Made by a program: the position numbers and the translations under genes. Under the pieces are notes generated by a model, which searched no databases, was not told the DNA's origin, and was given only the letters and a program-made list of their open reading frames with translations. This document shows, piece by piece, positions 33,754-41,872 of a stretch of 64,000 bases of DNA. Position 1 is the stretch's first letter; every line of letters starts with the position of its first letter. The stretch is from Labrys sp. WJW (GTDB lineage Bacteria > Pseudomonadota > Alphaproteobacteria > Rhizobiales > Labraceae), in NCBI RefSeq assembly GCF_001676615.1, contig NZ_LYXZ01000021.1, positions 122,154 to 186,153 of the forward strand. The letters are read 5' to 3'.

Positions 33754-35217
33754 ATGTTGGAAAAATTGGCTCAGCAGCTCGAATTCAAGCGTGAGGCCGC
33801 CTACGTCAACGGTCAATGGATCGCCGCCGACAACGGCAAGACCTTGCCGGTCTCAAATCCGGCCACCGGCGAACTCATCGGCAGCGTGCCCGATTGCGGC
33901 AAGGACGAGACGGCGCGCGCCATTGCCGCCGCCGATGCCGCTTTCCCGGCCTGGCGCGCCAAGACGGCCAAGGAGCGGGCCAAGATCCTGCACAAGCTCG
34001 CCGACCTGATCGAAGCCAATGCCGATGCGCTCGGCGTGCTGCTCACGGTCGAGCAGGGCAAGTCGCTCACCGAGGCCCGCGGCGAGGTGGTCTTCTCGGC
34101 CGCCTATGTGCGCTGGTTCGCCGAGGAAGCCCAGCGCGTCTATGGCGACGTGATCCCGTCGCCCTGGCCGGGCCGCCGCATCCTGGTCACCAAGGAGCCT
34201 GTGGGTGTCGTCGGCGCCATCACGCCCTGGAACTTCCCCTCCTCGATGATCGCCCGCAAGCTCGGTCCGGCCCTGGCTGCAGGCTGCACCATCGTGATCA
34301 AGCCGGCCCTGCAGACGCCCTATTCGGGCCTTGCCTGGGGTGTCCTCGCCGAAATGGCTGGCGTTCCGGCTGGCGTCGTCAACGTCCTCACCGGTTCGGC
34401 CAGCGCCATCGGCGGCGAGCTCACCTCGAACCCGCTGGTGCGCAAGATCACCTTCACCGGTTCCACGCCGATCGGCAAGCTCTTGGTCGAGCAGTCCGCC
34501 AAGACGCTCAAGAAGGTCTCGATGGAACTCGGCGGCAATGCTCCCTTCATCGTGTTCGACGATGCTGACGTCGACCGGGCGATCGAAGGCGCGATGATCG
34601 CCAAGTACCGCAACTCCGGCCAGACCTGCGTGTGCACCAACCGCTTCCTGGTCCAGGCCGGCATCCACGACAAGTTCGTCGAGAAGCTGATTGCCGCCTC
34701 CAACGCGCTCAAGGTCGGCAACGGCCTCGAGGCCGGCGTGCAGCAGGGCCCCCTGATCGACGAGAAGGCGGTGCAGAAGGTCGAGGAGCACATCAACGAT
34801 GCCGTCGCCAAGGGCGGCAAGGTGGTGGCGGGCGGCAAGCGCCATGCCCTCGGCCACACCTTCTTCGAGCCGACCGTGGTGACCGGCGTGACCCCGGACA
34901 TGCTGGTGGCACGCGACGAGACCTTCGGGCCGCTGGCTCCTGTGTTCAAGTTCGAGACCGAAGAGCAGGCCGTCCAGATGGCCAACGACACCGAATTCGG
35001 CCTCGCTTCTTACTTCTATACCAAGGATCTCGGCCGGGCCTTCCGGGTCGCCGAGGCCCTGAAATACGGCATGGTCGGCGTCAATGAAGGGCTGATCACC
35101 ACCGAAGTCGCGCCCTTCGGTGGCGTCAAGGAATCCGGCATGGGCAAGGAAGGCTCCAAATACGGCATCGAGGATTATATCGACGCCAAATATGTCTGCC
35201 TCGGTGGCCTGGGCTGA
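33754..35217 (+). CDS. gabD: NAD(P)-dependent succinate-semialdehyde dehydrogenase
   Basis: The 487-residue aldehyde dehydrogenase is closest to GabD by segments such as ITPWNFPSSMIARKLGPALAAGCT, FTGSTPIGKLL and NEGLITTEVAPFGGVKESG. The catalytic Glu258 (ELGGNAPFIV) and nucleophile Cys292 (SGQTCVCTNRF) are present. It would oxidise succinate semialdehyde to succinate, the last step of GABA breakdown. The aldehyde dehydrogenase superfamily makes exact substrate assignment from sequence alone slightly uncertain. GGAGGAAGG precedes the ATG. No gabT aminotransferase is adjacent. A strong terminator follows. Confidence 0.9.
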   Translation: MLEKLAQQLEFKREAAYVNGQWIAADNGKTLPVSNPATGELIGSVPDCGKDETARAIAAADAAFPAWRAKTAKERAKILHKLADLIEANADALGVLLTVEQGKSLTEARGEVVFSAAYVRWFAEEAQRVYGDVIPSPWPGRRILVTKEPVGVVGAITPWNFPSSMIARKLGPALAAGCTIVIKPALQTPYSGLAWGVLAEMAGVPAGVVNVLTGSASAIGGELTSNPLVRKITFTGSTPIGKLLVEQSAKTLKKVSMELGGNAPFIVFDDADVDRAIEGAMIAKYRNSGQTCVCTNRFLVQAGIHDKFVEKLIAASNALKVGNGLEAGVQQGPLIDEKAVQKVEEHINDAVAKGGKVVAGGKRHALGHTFFEPTVVTGVTPDMLVARDETFGPLAPVFKFETEEQAVQMANDTEFGLASYFYTKDLGRAFRVAEALKYGMVGVNEGLITTEVAPFGGVKESGMGKEGSKYGIEDYIDAKYVCLGGLG

Positions 35218-35251
35218 GGCTCGCTTCGCCTGCTGACAGCTGAAATCGGAA

Positions 35252-35279
35252 AGGGCCGGCGTCGCGCCGGCCCTTTTTG
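35252..35279 (+). terminator. Rho-independent terminator of gabD
   Basis: A perfect 10-bp stem AGGGCCGGCG / CGCCGGCCCT with a TCG loop (35252-35274) runs into TTTTT. It lies 34 bases after gabD and may act for the convergent gene as well. Confidence 0.92.
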
Positions 35280-35285
35280 TTTGGC

Positions 35286-36068
35286 TCAGTCGAAGACCGT
35301 TGCCAGCTGCCTGACGTCGGCGCCTTCCTTCATGCGGAGGAGCTGGAAATAGGTCACGGCCGACGCCACGAAGGTAAAGCTGGTCGACAGGGCATCGGCG
35401 ATAATGGTTGCGGCATATTTCAGGTAACTGACCTGGCCCGGCGCTGCGCCCGGGCCTTGGAAAGCTGCGCTGATTTCCTCGAAATTGATGGCCAGTCGCG
35501 GCGCAATCTGGAGAAGCAAGAGGAGCAGGCCGAGGATCAGCAATTTCCACCGGAAGCCTTTCGTCAGTTCTGCGCTTCTTTTCAGCGCCTGGAGAGGGCC
35601 GGTTCGCTCGATCACGCAGACGGGCCCTGCCACGAAGTAACGGCAGAGCACCACCAGGCCGGGGACGATCAGGACGACGAGCCCCAGATAAAAGGCCCCG
35701 AAGAAGATGATCGTGGTCGCGAAGAGGGCAAGAAAATTGCGGCCGGCATGAGCGAGCGCGGCTCCAAGCCAGAAGGGCTGGTGGCCGAGGATCTGCTGGA
35801 CACCCAGACAGGACATCGCCCCGGCCATCGCACTCAGTGCCAGGCTCAGCACCAGGGTCGACCAGTACTCGGCCGAGGTGAGGAGGAGATCCTGCGGTAT
35901 GGGATAGAAAGTCAGGATCAACGGGGGAGGCAGCACTGCAGCCAGCGCCAGCAAGTTGAAGCGCAGGAACCGTATGCGATAGATGGCCCAGCTTGCCCGT
36001 AGCAACAGGCCAAGACCAAATTGATGCGCGGCGGGCCCGGCATGGCTGATGTTTTCGCTTCTCGACAT
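35286..36068 (-). CDS. Polytopic membrane protein (GdpP-membrane-domain-like family)
   Basis: The 260-residue product has about six transmembrane segments and an amphipathic cytoplasmic motif GPLQALKRSAELTKGFRW before helix 5. That motif is common to the uncharacterised membrane domain associated with glycerophosphodiester phosphodiesterases and related DUF families. No catalytic domain is attached here. The function is unknown; such proteins are thought to be membrane-associated accessory factors. The ATG at 36068 starts just before the first hydrophilic stretch. Longer frames to 36338 are Arg-rich and unlikely. It converges on gabD at the shared terminator. Confidence 0.65.
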   Translation of the reverse strand: MSRSENISHAGPAAHQFGLGLLLRASWAIYRIRFLRFNLLALAAVLPPPLILTFYPIPQDLLLTSAEYWSTLVLSLALSAMAGAMSCLGVQQILGHQPFWLGAALAHAGRNFLALFATTIIFFGAFYLGLVVLIVPGLVVLCRYFVAGPVCVIERTGPLQALKRSAELTKGFRWKLLILGLLLLLLQIAPRLAINFEEISAAFQGPGAAPGQVSYLKYAATIIADALSTSFTFVASAVTYFQLLRMKEGADVRQLATVFD

Positions 36069-36410
36069 GGCCGGACGGACTTTCCCCTGGCGTTTTGCGA
36101 TTGGGTGCGCCTCTCCGGACTGCAGAGAGGCGTCGAGGCAAAGCGTTCGAGCGGAGAGGCGCTTCTGCCGAAATGCGCCTCGCCCTCGAATGTGCCGTGA
36201 CAACCTCCACGATGTGACGGCGAAGCACAAGGTTCGGCTTTCGGGCAGATAGGCCGATTGCGTGACATTTTTGCCGCCATCGCGCAGAAAGCACCATGAA
36301 ATCTGGAATTTTTTGCCTGGAGAGCGCTGTCGCCTCAATTTCGCCCGTTCACTGACTATTCACCCCTTGCGCTGCATTGAAAGCAGCTCGGCAAATGGGA
36401 TTGTGTTTCG
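36069..36410. promoter_or_regulatory. Divergent intergenic region
   Basis: This 342-base region separates the divergent membrane-protein gene and the DUF900 lipoprotein gene. It is moderately AT-rich near 36250-36330. I found no reading frame, palindrome or convincing promoter pair in it. Confidence 0.4.
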
Positions 36411-37451
36411 ATGCGGGCTGCCTCGCTCTTCGCTTTGATCGCTTCGGCGCTTGTCCTGACGGGCTGCGTCGGGATCGATGACGATTCCGGTGACTCGACC
36501 TCGTCTCTCAAGCCGGTGCTGACCAATACGGCCTCGAACGACCAAGCGGCCAATACTGCCCCGCTCGGCATCTGGCGCGGCGGCATGACCATGCTGGTGA
36601 TGACCACGCGCAATTCGACCGGCAACAAGGAACCCTGGTTCGGCCCCAAGCGCGCTTCCGATCCGACTGCGGCGCGCCTTGTCATGTATCCGCCGTCCAA
36701 GTCGCTGCTGGCCGCGGTCAACCCGGTTTCCACTCCCGGCTGGTCGATCGCCGGCGTCAGTGCCCTGCCGGGCGATCAGCCAGCCACCTCCCTTGCGACG
36801 CAGGCCGAGGGACGCGACGTCATCGTCTATGTCCACGGCTATAACGAGACCTTCGACAGCGCGGCGACGAGCTATGCCAAGCTGGTCGATGGCATCAAGT
36901 TCTCTGGCGTGCCCGTACTGTTCTCCTGGCCCTCGCGTGCGGCGCTCCTGGATTACGTGACCGACAAGGACAGCGCGATGTGGTCGCGCGATGCCCTGGA
37001 GGACACGCTCACGGCGCTCGCCAACGATCCCAAGGTCGGCCGCATCAACCTGATCGCCCATTCCATGGGCTCGATGGTGGCGATGGAAGCCCTGCGCTCG
37101 ATGTCCGACCGCATGGGCGGTTCCCTGCCCAACCATTTCGGCGCCATCGTGCTGGCCAATCCCGATGTCGACCTCGACCTCTTCCGTCGCCAGATGAAGC
37201 GGCTGTCGTCGCTGTCGACGAAGATGACGGTGATCGTCTCCAAGAACGACCGCGCTCTGGAGATCTCGACCAAGCTCGCCGGCGGCGTGCCCCGCGTCGG
37301 TTCCGGCGACAGCGAGGAGTTGCAGAAGACCGGCGTGAAGGTGGTCGACGCCTCCGACTTCGGCTCCGGCTTCATCAACCACGACATCTTCATGAGCCGC
37401 GAGGAAGTGCGCGCCGTGGTCGCCCGCGCGATCGAGAACGCGGATCAATAG
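36411..37451 (+). CDS. DUF900 alpha/beta hydrolase lipoprotein
   Basis: The 346-residue protein begins with a lipoprotein signal peptide ending in the lipobox LTGC, so it is predicted to be lipid-anchored in the periplasm or outer membrane. The hydrolase region shows the strand motif VIVYVHGYNETFD, LFSWPSRA, and the nucleophile elbow IAHSMGS with Ser218. This is the DUF900 arrangement, an esterase-like family of unknown substrate. A later acidic residue near the IVSKNDRAL segment and a His near the C terminus (FINHDIF) could complete the triad. The ATG at 36411 starts the signal peptide directly. Confidence 0.87.
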   Translation: MRAASLFALIASALVLTGCVGIDDDSGDSTSSLKPVLTNTASNDQAANTAPLGIWRGGMTMLVMTTRNSTGNKEPWFGPKRASDPTAARLVMYPPSKSLLAAVNPVSTPGWSIAGVSALPGDQPATSLATQAEGRDVIVYVHGYNETFDSAATSYAKLVDGIKFSGVPVLFSWPSRAALLDYVTDKDSAMWSRDALEDTLTALANDPKVGRINLIAHSMGSMVAMEALRSMSDRMGGSLPNHFGAIVLANPDVDLDLFRRQMKRLSSLSTKMTVIVSKNDRALEISTKLAGGVPRVGSGDSEELQKTGVKVVDASDFGSGFINHDIFMSREEVRAVVARAIENADQ

Positions 37452-37487
37452 TTTTCGCGCCGGCCTCGCAATCTCGCAAATGCGGCA

Positions 37488-37829
37488 CTACGCCAGGAAA
37501 TCGGCGCGATGCGGGGTGAAGCAGTCGACCAGCCGGCCTTTCTCGAGCGCCTTGACGCCATGTTCGAGGCCGGATGGCACGATGAAGCTGTCGCCGGCAA
37601 GGAGCGTCTCGGTCCTGCCCGCGATGGTGATCTCGAACCGTCCCTCGGCGACATAGCTGGACTGGATGTGGGGATGGGAATGCAGCCAGCCCACGCCATC
37701 CTTCTCGAAGGCGAATTCGACCATCATCAACTCGTCGGTATAGGCCAGGATACGTCGACGGTTGCCATCCGGCGTCGGCTGCCATTCGGCGTCGCCGGAG
37801 CGGATGAATAGCTCCTTGCTGCGGATCAT
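37488..37829 (-). CDS. KdgF-like cupin protein
   Basis: The 113-residue single-domain cupin carries the metal-binding motif WLHSHPHIQSSYVAEG and the second motif PSGLEHGV, and ends in VDCFTPHRADFL. This pattern matches KdgF, which converts unsaturated galacturonate from pectin or alginate breakdown to the linear keto form in the cytoplasm. It lies downstream of a GntR/FCD regulator gene and near an ABC sugar importer and arabinofuranosidase, fitting a plant cell-wall sugar locus. GAGGTGAAG precedes the ATG. Assignment by pattern only, since cupins are diverse. Confidence 0.72.
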   Translation of the reverse strand: MIRSKELFIRSGDAEWQPTPDGNRRRILAYTDELMMVEFAFEKDGVGWLHSHPHIQSSYVAEGRFEITIAGRTETLLAGDSFIVPSGLEHGVKALEKGRLVDCFTPHRADFLA

Positions 37830-37920
37830 CGGACTTCACCTCTCTGTCCAGCTACGATCGGGAAGATGAGCTCTGGTTCGGCGCGCTGTCCCGCGGACCG
37901 TCACCCCGACGGGACGGCCC

Positions 37921-38664
37921 CTATTGCCCGGCCGTCTTCTCGACGGCGCGCGGTGCATTGCGCAGGGCCTCCAGCATGCGGGCCCGCGAAATTTCCAGCA
38001 ACTGGCTCATGGCGCGCGACGCCTCGTCAGCCTTGCGGGCGAGGATGGCCGAGACCACGGCCTGATAGGGCTGCAGGTCCATCGCCTGGCCGTTGGCGCT
38101 GCGCTGCGTCAGGCCGAAGGAAACCTTCAGCGCCGTCTTGACCGCCCGCCCGATCGTGACGAACAGGCCGTTATGGGTGGCCGTCATGATGGCGAGATGG
38201 AACTCCGTCTCGGCGCCCGCCGCCAGGGCCGGCTGCCCGAGCATGGAAACAAGGTCGGAGAAGCGCATGCGGATGCGTTCGAGATCATCCGCCGAGCCGT
38301 CCCGCGCCGCCAGGAAGCAAGCGCGCGGCTCGAAGCAATTCCGCATCTCGTAGAGATCCTCGATGATGCGCTCGTCGAACTGGGCGTTGAGGCGCCAGGA
38401 CAGCACGTCCTGGTCGAGCAGGTTCCAGTCGGCGAAAGGCAGCACGCGCGTGCCGGTCTTGGGGGAAACTTCGACCAGTCCCTTGGCCGCCAAATTCTTC
38501 ACGGCCTCGCGCACCGTCGAGCGGCTGACGCCATAGGCCTGGCAGAGTTCGTTCTCGATCGGCAGGGTGTCGCCGGGGCGGAACTCTCCCGAGGTGATGC
38601 GGGTGCCGATGATGCGCGCGACCTGCGCACTCATCGTGCTGATGGCGGTATCCCGCTCGAACAT
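37921..38664 (-). CDS. GntR-family regulator with FCD domain
   Basis: The 247-residue product has a GntR winged helix-turn-helix (residues about 8-75, with ENELCQAYGVSRSTVREAVKNLAAKGLV) and a C-terminal all-helical FCD ligand domain from residue 95. The FCD domain lacks two of the usual metal-binding His: the EHxxI position reads PYQAVV and the HL position reads QLLE, so it probably binds its ligand without the typical metal. The second of two close ATGs (38664) is preferred because GGAG lies 6 bases before it. It is divergent from the ABC transporter operon, whose promoter holds a palindrome it probably binds. Confidence 0.85.
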   Translation of the reverse strand: MFERDTAISTMSAQVARIIGTRITSGEFRPGDTLPIENELCQAYGVSRSTVREAVKNLAAKGLVEVSPKTGTRVLPFADWNLLDQDVLSWRLNAQFDERIIEDLYEMRNCFEPRACFLAARDGSADDLERIRMRFSDLVSMLGQPALAAGAETEFHLAIMTATHNGLFVTIGRAVKTALKVSFGLTQRSANGQAMDLQPYQAVVSAILARKADEASRAMSQLLEISRARMLEALRNAPRAVEKTAGQ

Positions 38665-38852
38665 ACTCATCTCCAAACCAACCCGTCGCTCGACGCGGGC
38701 GGCATCATGCTCCTCGCACCGGCTGATTCCGCCATGTTCTGAGAGGCTTCCCACCTCTTAACACTGCTATCGGGGGGGAACAAAGCGCCCAGCAACCCTC
38801 CTGCCAACGAGAAATCCTCCTACAAATTACCATTCTTCACGTCGGCGGCGGA

Positions 38853-38882
38853 TTGACACCGCATCGCGATTGTCGATATCTT
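38853..38882 (+). promoter_or_regulatory. Promoter of the ABC transporter operon
   Basis: A perfect -35 box TTGACA (38853-38858) is followed after 18 bases by TATCTT (38877-38882). It lies 44 bases before the first transporter gene and partly overlaps the palindromic operator at 38881-38897. Confidence 0.7.
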
Positions 38883-38897
38883 ATCATCAGATGATAA
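38881..38897. promoter_or_regulatory. Palindromic operator TTATCATCAGATGATAA
   Basis: The 17-base perfect dyad has an 8-bp half-site on each side of a central A. It overlaps the -10 box and the likely transcription start of the transporter operon, a position that would repress. The divergent FCD-GntR gene is the obvious candidate regulator, since sugar-acid FCD regulators use similar ATCAT/ATGAT half-sites. Confidence 0.72.
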
Positions 38898-38925
38898 TAA
38901 GAAAAGATGGTTGGAGGAAGAGACC

Positions 38926-40005
38926 TTGAGTGCCATCGACATCGACAGGGTGTCCAAGACATTTGGCGCCGTGAACGTCATCGCAGACCTCTCGCTGAAG
39001 ATCCGCTCGGGCGAGTTCATTGCGTTCCTCGGGCCGTCGGGCTGTGGAAAATCCACCTTGCTGCGCATGATCGCGGGGCTGGAGCGCGTCGATGGCGGCT
39101 CGATCTCGATCGGCGGCCAGAGGGTCGACCAGCTCCCTCCGGGCGCGCGGGGCGTTGCCATGGTGTTCCAGCATTATGCGCTCTATCCGCACATGACGAT
39201 CTACGAGAACATGGCCTTCGGCCTGCGCAACATTGCCGTACCCAGCCAGGAGATCGATCGCCGGGTGAAGGAAGCGGCGCGCATCCTGGAGATCGAGCCG
39301 CTGCTCGCCCGCAAGCCGGGCCAGCTCTCCGGCGGTCAACGCCAGCGTGTCGCCATCGGCCGGGCCTTGGTGAAGAGCCCCAAGGCCTATCTGTTCGACG
39401 AGCCGCTCTCCAATCTCGATGCGGCGCTACGCGTGCGCACCCGCGTCGAACTGGCCCGCCTGCACCAGCAGGTCCAGGCCACCACCATATTCGTCACCCA
39501 TGACCAGGTCGAGGCGATGACCCTGGCCGAGCGCATCGTGGTGATGAACGCCCGCAAGATCGAGCAGGTGGGCACGCCGATGGAGGTCTACTCCCGCCCG
39601 GCCACCGAATTCGTGGCGCGTTTCGTCGGCTCGCCCGCGATGAACTTCCTGCCGGTCACCGTTGCCGAGCAGGGCGGCCTTGCCGCCGCCAGGCTGGCCG
39701 ATGGCACCGGCATCACCACGCGTGTGCCTGTCGCGACCCTGCCGCAGGGGGCCAATCTGCGCCTGGGGGTGAGGGCGGAGGCCGTCAGGGCCGATCCGGC
39801 AGGCTCCCTTGCCGGCCGGATCGAGGTGGTCGAGCGCCTCGGCGATCGCACGCATCTTTATGTGCGCCTGCCCGACGGCACCTCGCTGGTTGCCGAGGAC
39901 AAGGGCGCGTCGACCGCCGTTGCAGGGGGCGAGGCCCGCTTCTCGGTGGATTCGCAGGCAGCACACCTGTTCGACGATGGCGGCCGCGCCTTCCATGCCG
40001 CGTGA
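38926..40005 (+). CDS. Sugar ABC transporter ATP-binding protein (UgpC/MalK-type)
   Basis: The 359-residue ATPase has Walker A GPSGCGKST, Q-loop, signature LSGGQRQR, Walker B YLFDEPLSNLD and the switch His in VTHDQVEAM. A C-terminal TOBE/MOBE-type regulatory domain of about 120 residues follows, as in MalK-type importers of oligosaccharides and glycerol phosphates. It energises two permeases and a binding protein encoded downstream. The TTG at 38926 is chosen as start: a strong GGAGGAAGAG lies directly upstream and the product then begins MSAIDIDRVSKTFG. It is first in the operon behind promoter and operator. Confidence 0.92.
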   Translation: MSAIDIDRVSKTFGAVNVIADLSLKIRSGEFIAFLGPSGCGKSTLLRMIAGLERVDGGSISIGGQRVDQLPPGARGVAMVFQHYALYPHMTIYENMAFGLRNIAVPSQEIDRRVKEAARILEIEPLLARKPGQLSGGQRQRVAIGRALVKSPKAYLFDEPLSNLDAALRVRTRVELARLHQQVQATTIFVTHDQVEAMTLAERIVVMNARKIEQVGTPMEVYSRPATEFVARFVGSPAMNFLPVTVAEQGGLAAARLADGTGITTRVPVATLPQGANLRLGVRAEAVRADPAGSLAGRIEVVERLGDRTHLYVRLPDGTSLVAEDKGASTAVAGGEARFSVDSQAAHLFDDGGRAFHAA

Positions 40006-40015
40006 GGAGGGGCTG

Positions 40016-40945
40016 ATGTCGACACAGAGCCTTGCCTCCACCGCAACTGTGACACCCGCTCCCCGCTATGCCGGCGCCTCGATCGGGCCGAGCTGGCGCA
40101 ATCTCCTGTTCATCCTGCCCTTCCTCGCCGTCTATGTGGTGTTGCTGGTCTATCCGCTGTTTCGCGGCATCTGGATCAGCCTGCAGGAATACGACATGTT
40201 CGACCAGACGGCGTCCTTTGCTGGCCTGGCGAATTTTCGCCGCCTGTTCGCCGACAAGGTCTTCTTGGGCACGGTGAGCAACACCTTCGTCTTCGTGCTG
40301 ATGACTGTGCCGGTTTTCGTCGCCATCGGTCTTGCCCTCGCGCTCGCCCTCAACCGGGAGAGCAGGGGCAGTGCCGCCCTGCGCGCGATCTTCTTCGGCA
40401 CCTCGGTCCTGTCGGTGACCATCGTCACCATCATCTGGAAGATGATGTATCTGCCGGACCGAGGCCTGATCGCCGGCATCCTCTCGGTTTTCGGCTTGCC
40501 GCCTATCCAGTTCCTCACCAGCCAGGAACTCGCTCTGCCGGCCATCGCGCTGTGCACGCTGTGGTGGGTGATCGGCCTGCCGATGATGCTCTTTCTCGCC
40601 GCCCTGCAGCAGATACCGGGCGAGCTCTACGAGGCGGCGGCGCTCGACAATGCCGGGCGCTGGCGCTCCTTCTGGTCGATCACGCTGCCCTCGATCCGGC
40701 GCAGCGTCGTGGTCGTGGCGATCTATGAGATCGTGGCGCAGTTCCAGCTCTTCGGCCAGGCGCAGCTCCTCACCCGGGGAGGGCCCAACAACGCCTCCCG
40801 CCCCATCGTGCAGTTCATCTATGAAGAGGGCTTCCAGCGCTGGAACGTCGGCTACGCCGCCGCGGCCTCCGAGGTGCTGTTCCTGCTGATGGCGGTTGCC
40901 GCGATCCTGCAATATGTCGCCGCCCGTCGGCGGACGGAGGGCTAG
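40016..40945 (+). CDS. Sugar ABC transporter permease (MalF/UgpA type)
   Basis: The 309-residue inner membrane protein has six predicted transmembrane helices and the EAA loop YEAAALDNAGRWRSFWSITLPSIR, which couples to the ATPase. GAGGAGGGG lies just before the ATG at 40016, 10 bases after the ATPase stop. With the next gene it forms the heterodimeric channel of a CUT1-type sugar importer. Confidence 0.92.
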   Translation: MSTQSLASTATVTPAPRYAGASIGPSWRNLLFILPFLAVYVVLLVYPLFRGIWISLQEYDMFDQTASFAGLANFRRLFADKVFLGTVSNTFVFVLMTVPVFVAIGLALALALNRESRGSAALRAIFFGTSVLSVTIVTIIWKMMYLPDRGLIAGILSVFGLPPIQFLTSQELALPAIALCTLWWVIGLPMMLFLAALQQIPGELYEAAALDNAGRWRSFWSITLPSIRRSVVVVAIYEIVAQFQLFGQAQLLTRGGPNNASRPIVQFIYEEGFQRWNVGYAAAASEVLFLLMAVAAILQYVAARRRTEG

Positions 40946-40948
40946 GCC

Positions 40949-41794
40949 ATGGCGAGCGCGCAGCAATTCGTCGGCCGCACCGCCGGCGACCGGGTGATCC
41001 TGGCTGGTGTCCTGCTTCTGGCCTTCGCCTGGCTGGTTCCCGTCGCCTGGGTGATCGTGCTTTCCTTCAAGCCCAATTCCGAGCTGATGCTCTCCACCGC
41101 CACGGTCCTGCATCCGCCCTATACGCTGAAGAACTACACCGACATCATCGCTTCATCCGGCGTGTTTCGCTGGCTGCTCAACTCCATGATCGTGGCGGGC
41201 GGCATGACCATTGGCACGCTGGTGCTGTCGTCCCTGGCCGGTTACGGCTTCGCCCGCACCGAATTTTTCGGCCGCGACATCCTGTTCGTGCTGGTCCTGC
41301 TGGGCCTCGCCATCCCCGAGCAGGCGGTGATCATTGCGCGCCACCAGATGTTCACCGATTGGAAGATGCACAATGGCTATCCGGCGCTGATCCTGCCCGG
41401 GCTCTCCCATGCCTTCGGCGTCTTCCTGATGACGCAATACTTCAAGGCCATCCCGCGCGACATCGACGAGGCGGCGATGCTCGACAATGCCTCGCGCTTC
41501 AAGATCTTCTGGAAGGTCGTGCTGCCGCTGACCATCCCGGCCCAGGCCACGCTCGGCATCTTCACCTTCCTGTCGGCCTGGAACGATTATCTGTGGCCGC
41601 TGATCTCGGCGACCAAGCCCGACATGTTCACCCTCACCGTCGGCATGGCCTCCACCCAGACCAACTTCGCCCAGTCCGAGGGGCTCGGCTTCCTGATGGC
41701 GCAGGCCGTCTTCGCCGGGCTGCCCGTCTTCATCGTCTATCTGTTTTTCCAGAAATATATCGTCCGCGCCGTGGCCGGCGCCGCGATCCGCTGA
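40949..41794 (+). CDS. Sugar ABC transporter permease (MalG/UgpE type)
   Basis: The 281-residue partner permease has six transmembrane helices and the EAA loop DEAAMLDNASRFKIFWKVVLPLTIPAQ. It begins 3 bases after the first permease, with GGAGGGC as ribosome binding site. The conserved SSLAGYGFARTEFFGRD segment and the C-terminal LFFQKYIVRAVAGAAIR are typical of MalG/UgpE proteins of CUT1 importers. Confidence 0.92.
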   Translation: MASAQQFVGRTAGDRVILAGVLLLAFAWLVPVAWVIVLSFKPNSELMLSTATVLHPPYTLKNYTDIIASSGVFRWLLNSMIVAGGMTIGTLVLSSLAGYGFARTEFFGRDILFVLVLLGLAIPEQAVIIARHQMFTDWKMHNGYPALILPGLSHAFGVFLMTQYFKAIPRDIDEAAMLDNASRFKIFWKVVLPLTIPAQATLGIFTFLSAWNDYLWPLISATKPDMFTLTVGMASTQTNFAQSEGLGFLMAQAVFAGLPVFIVYLFFQKYIVRAVAGAAIR

Positions 41795-41872
41795 ATTCAA
41801 CGAGATCTCCTGGTTCCGCGTCCCGGCCGCGCGCTCGACCTTGAACAAAATCGGCCGAAACGGAGGAAATGC

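Noticed and set aside
39785..41113. 442-codon frame opposite the transporter permeases
   Set aside because: Antisense of transmembrane coding sequence gives charged low-complexity protein; not a gene.
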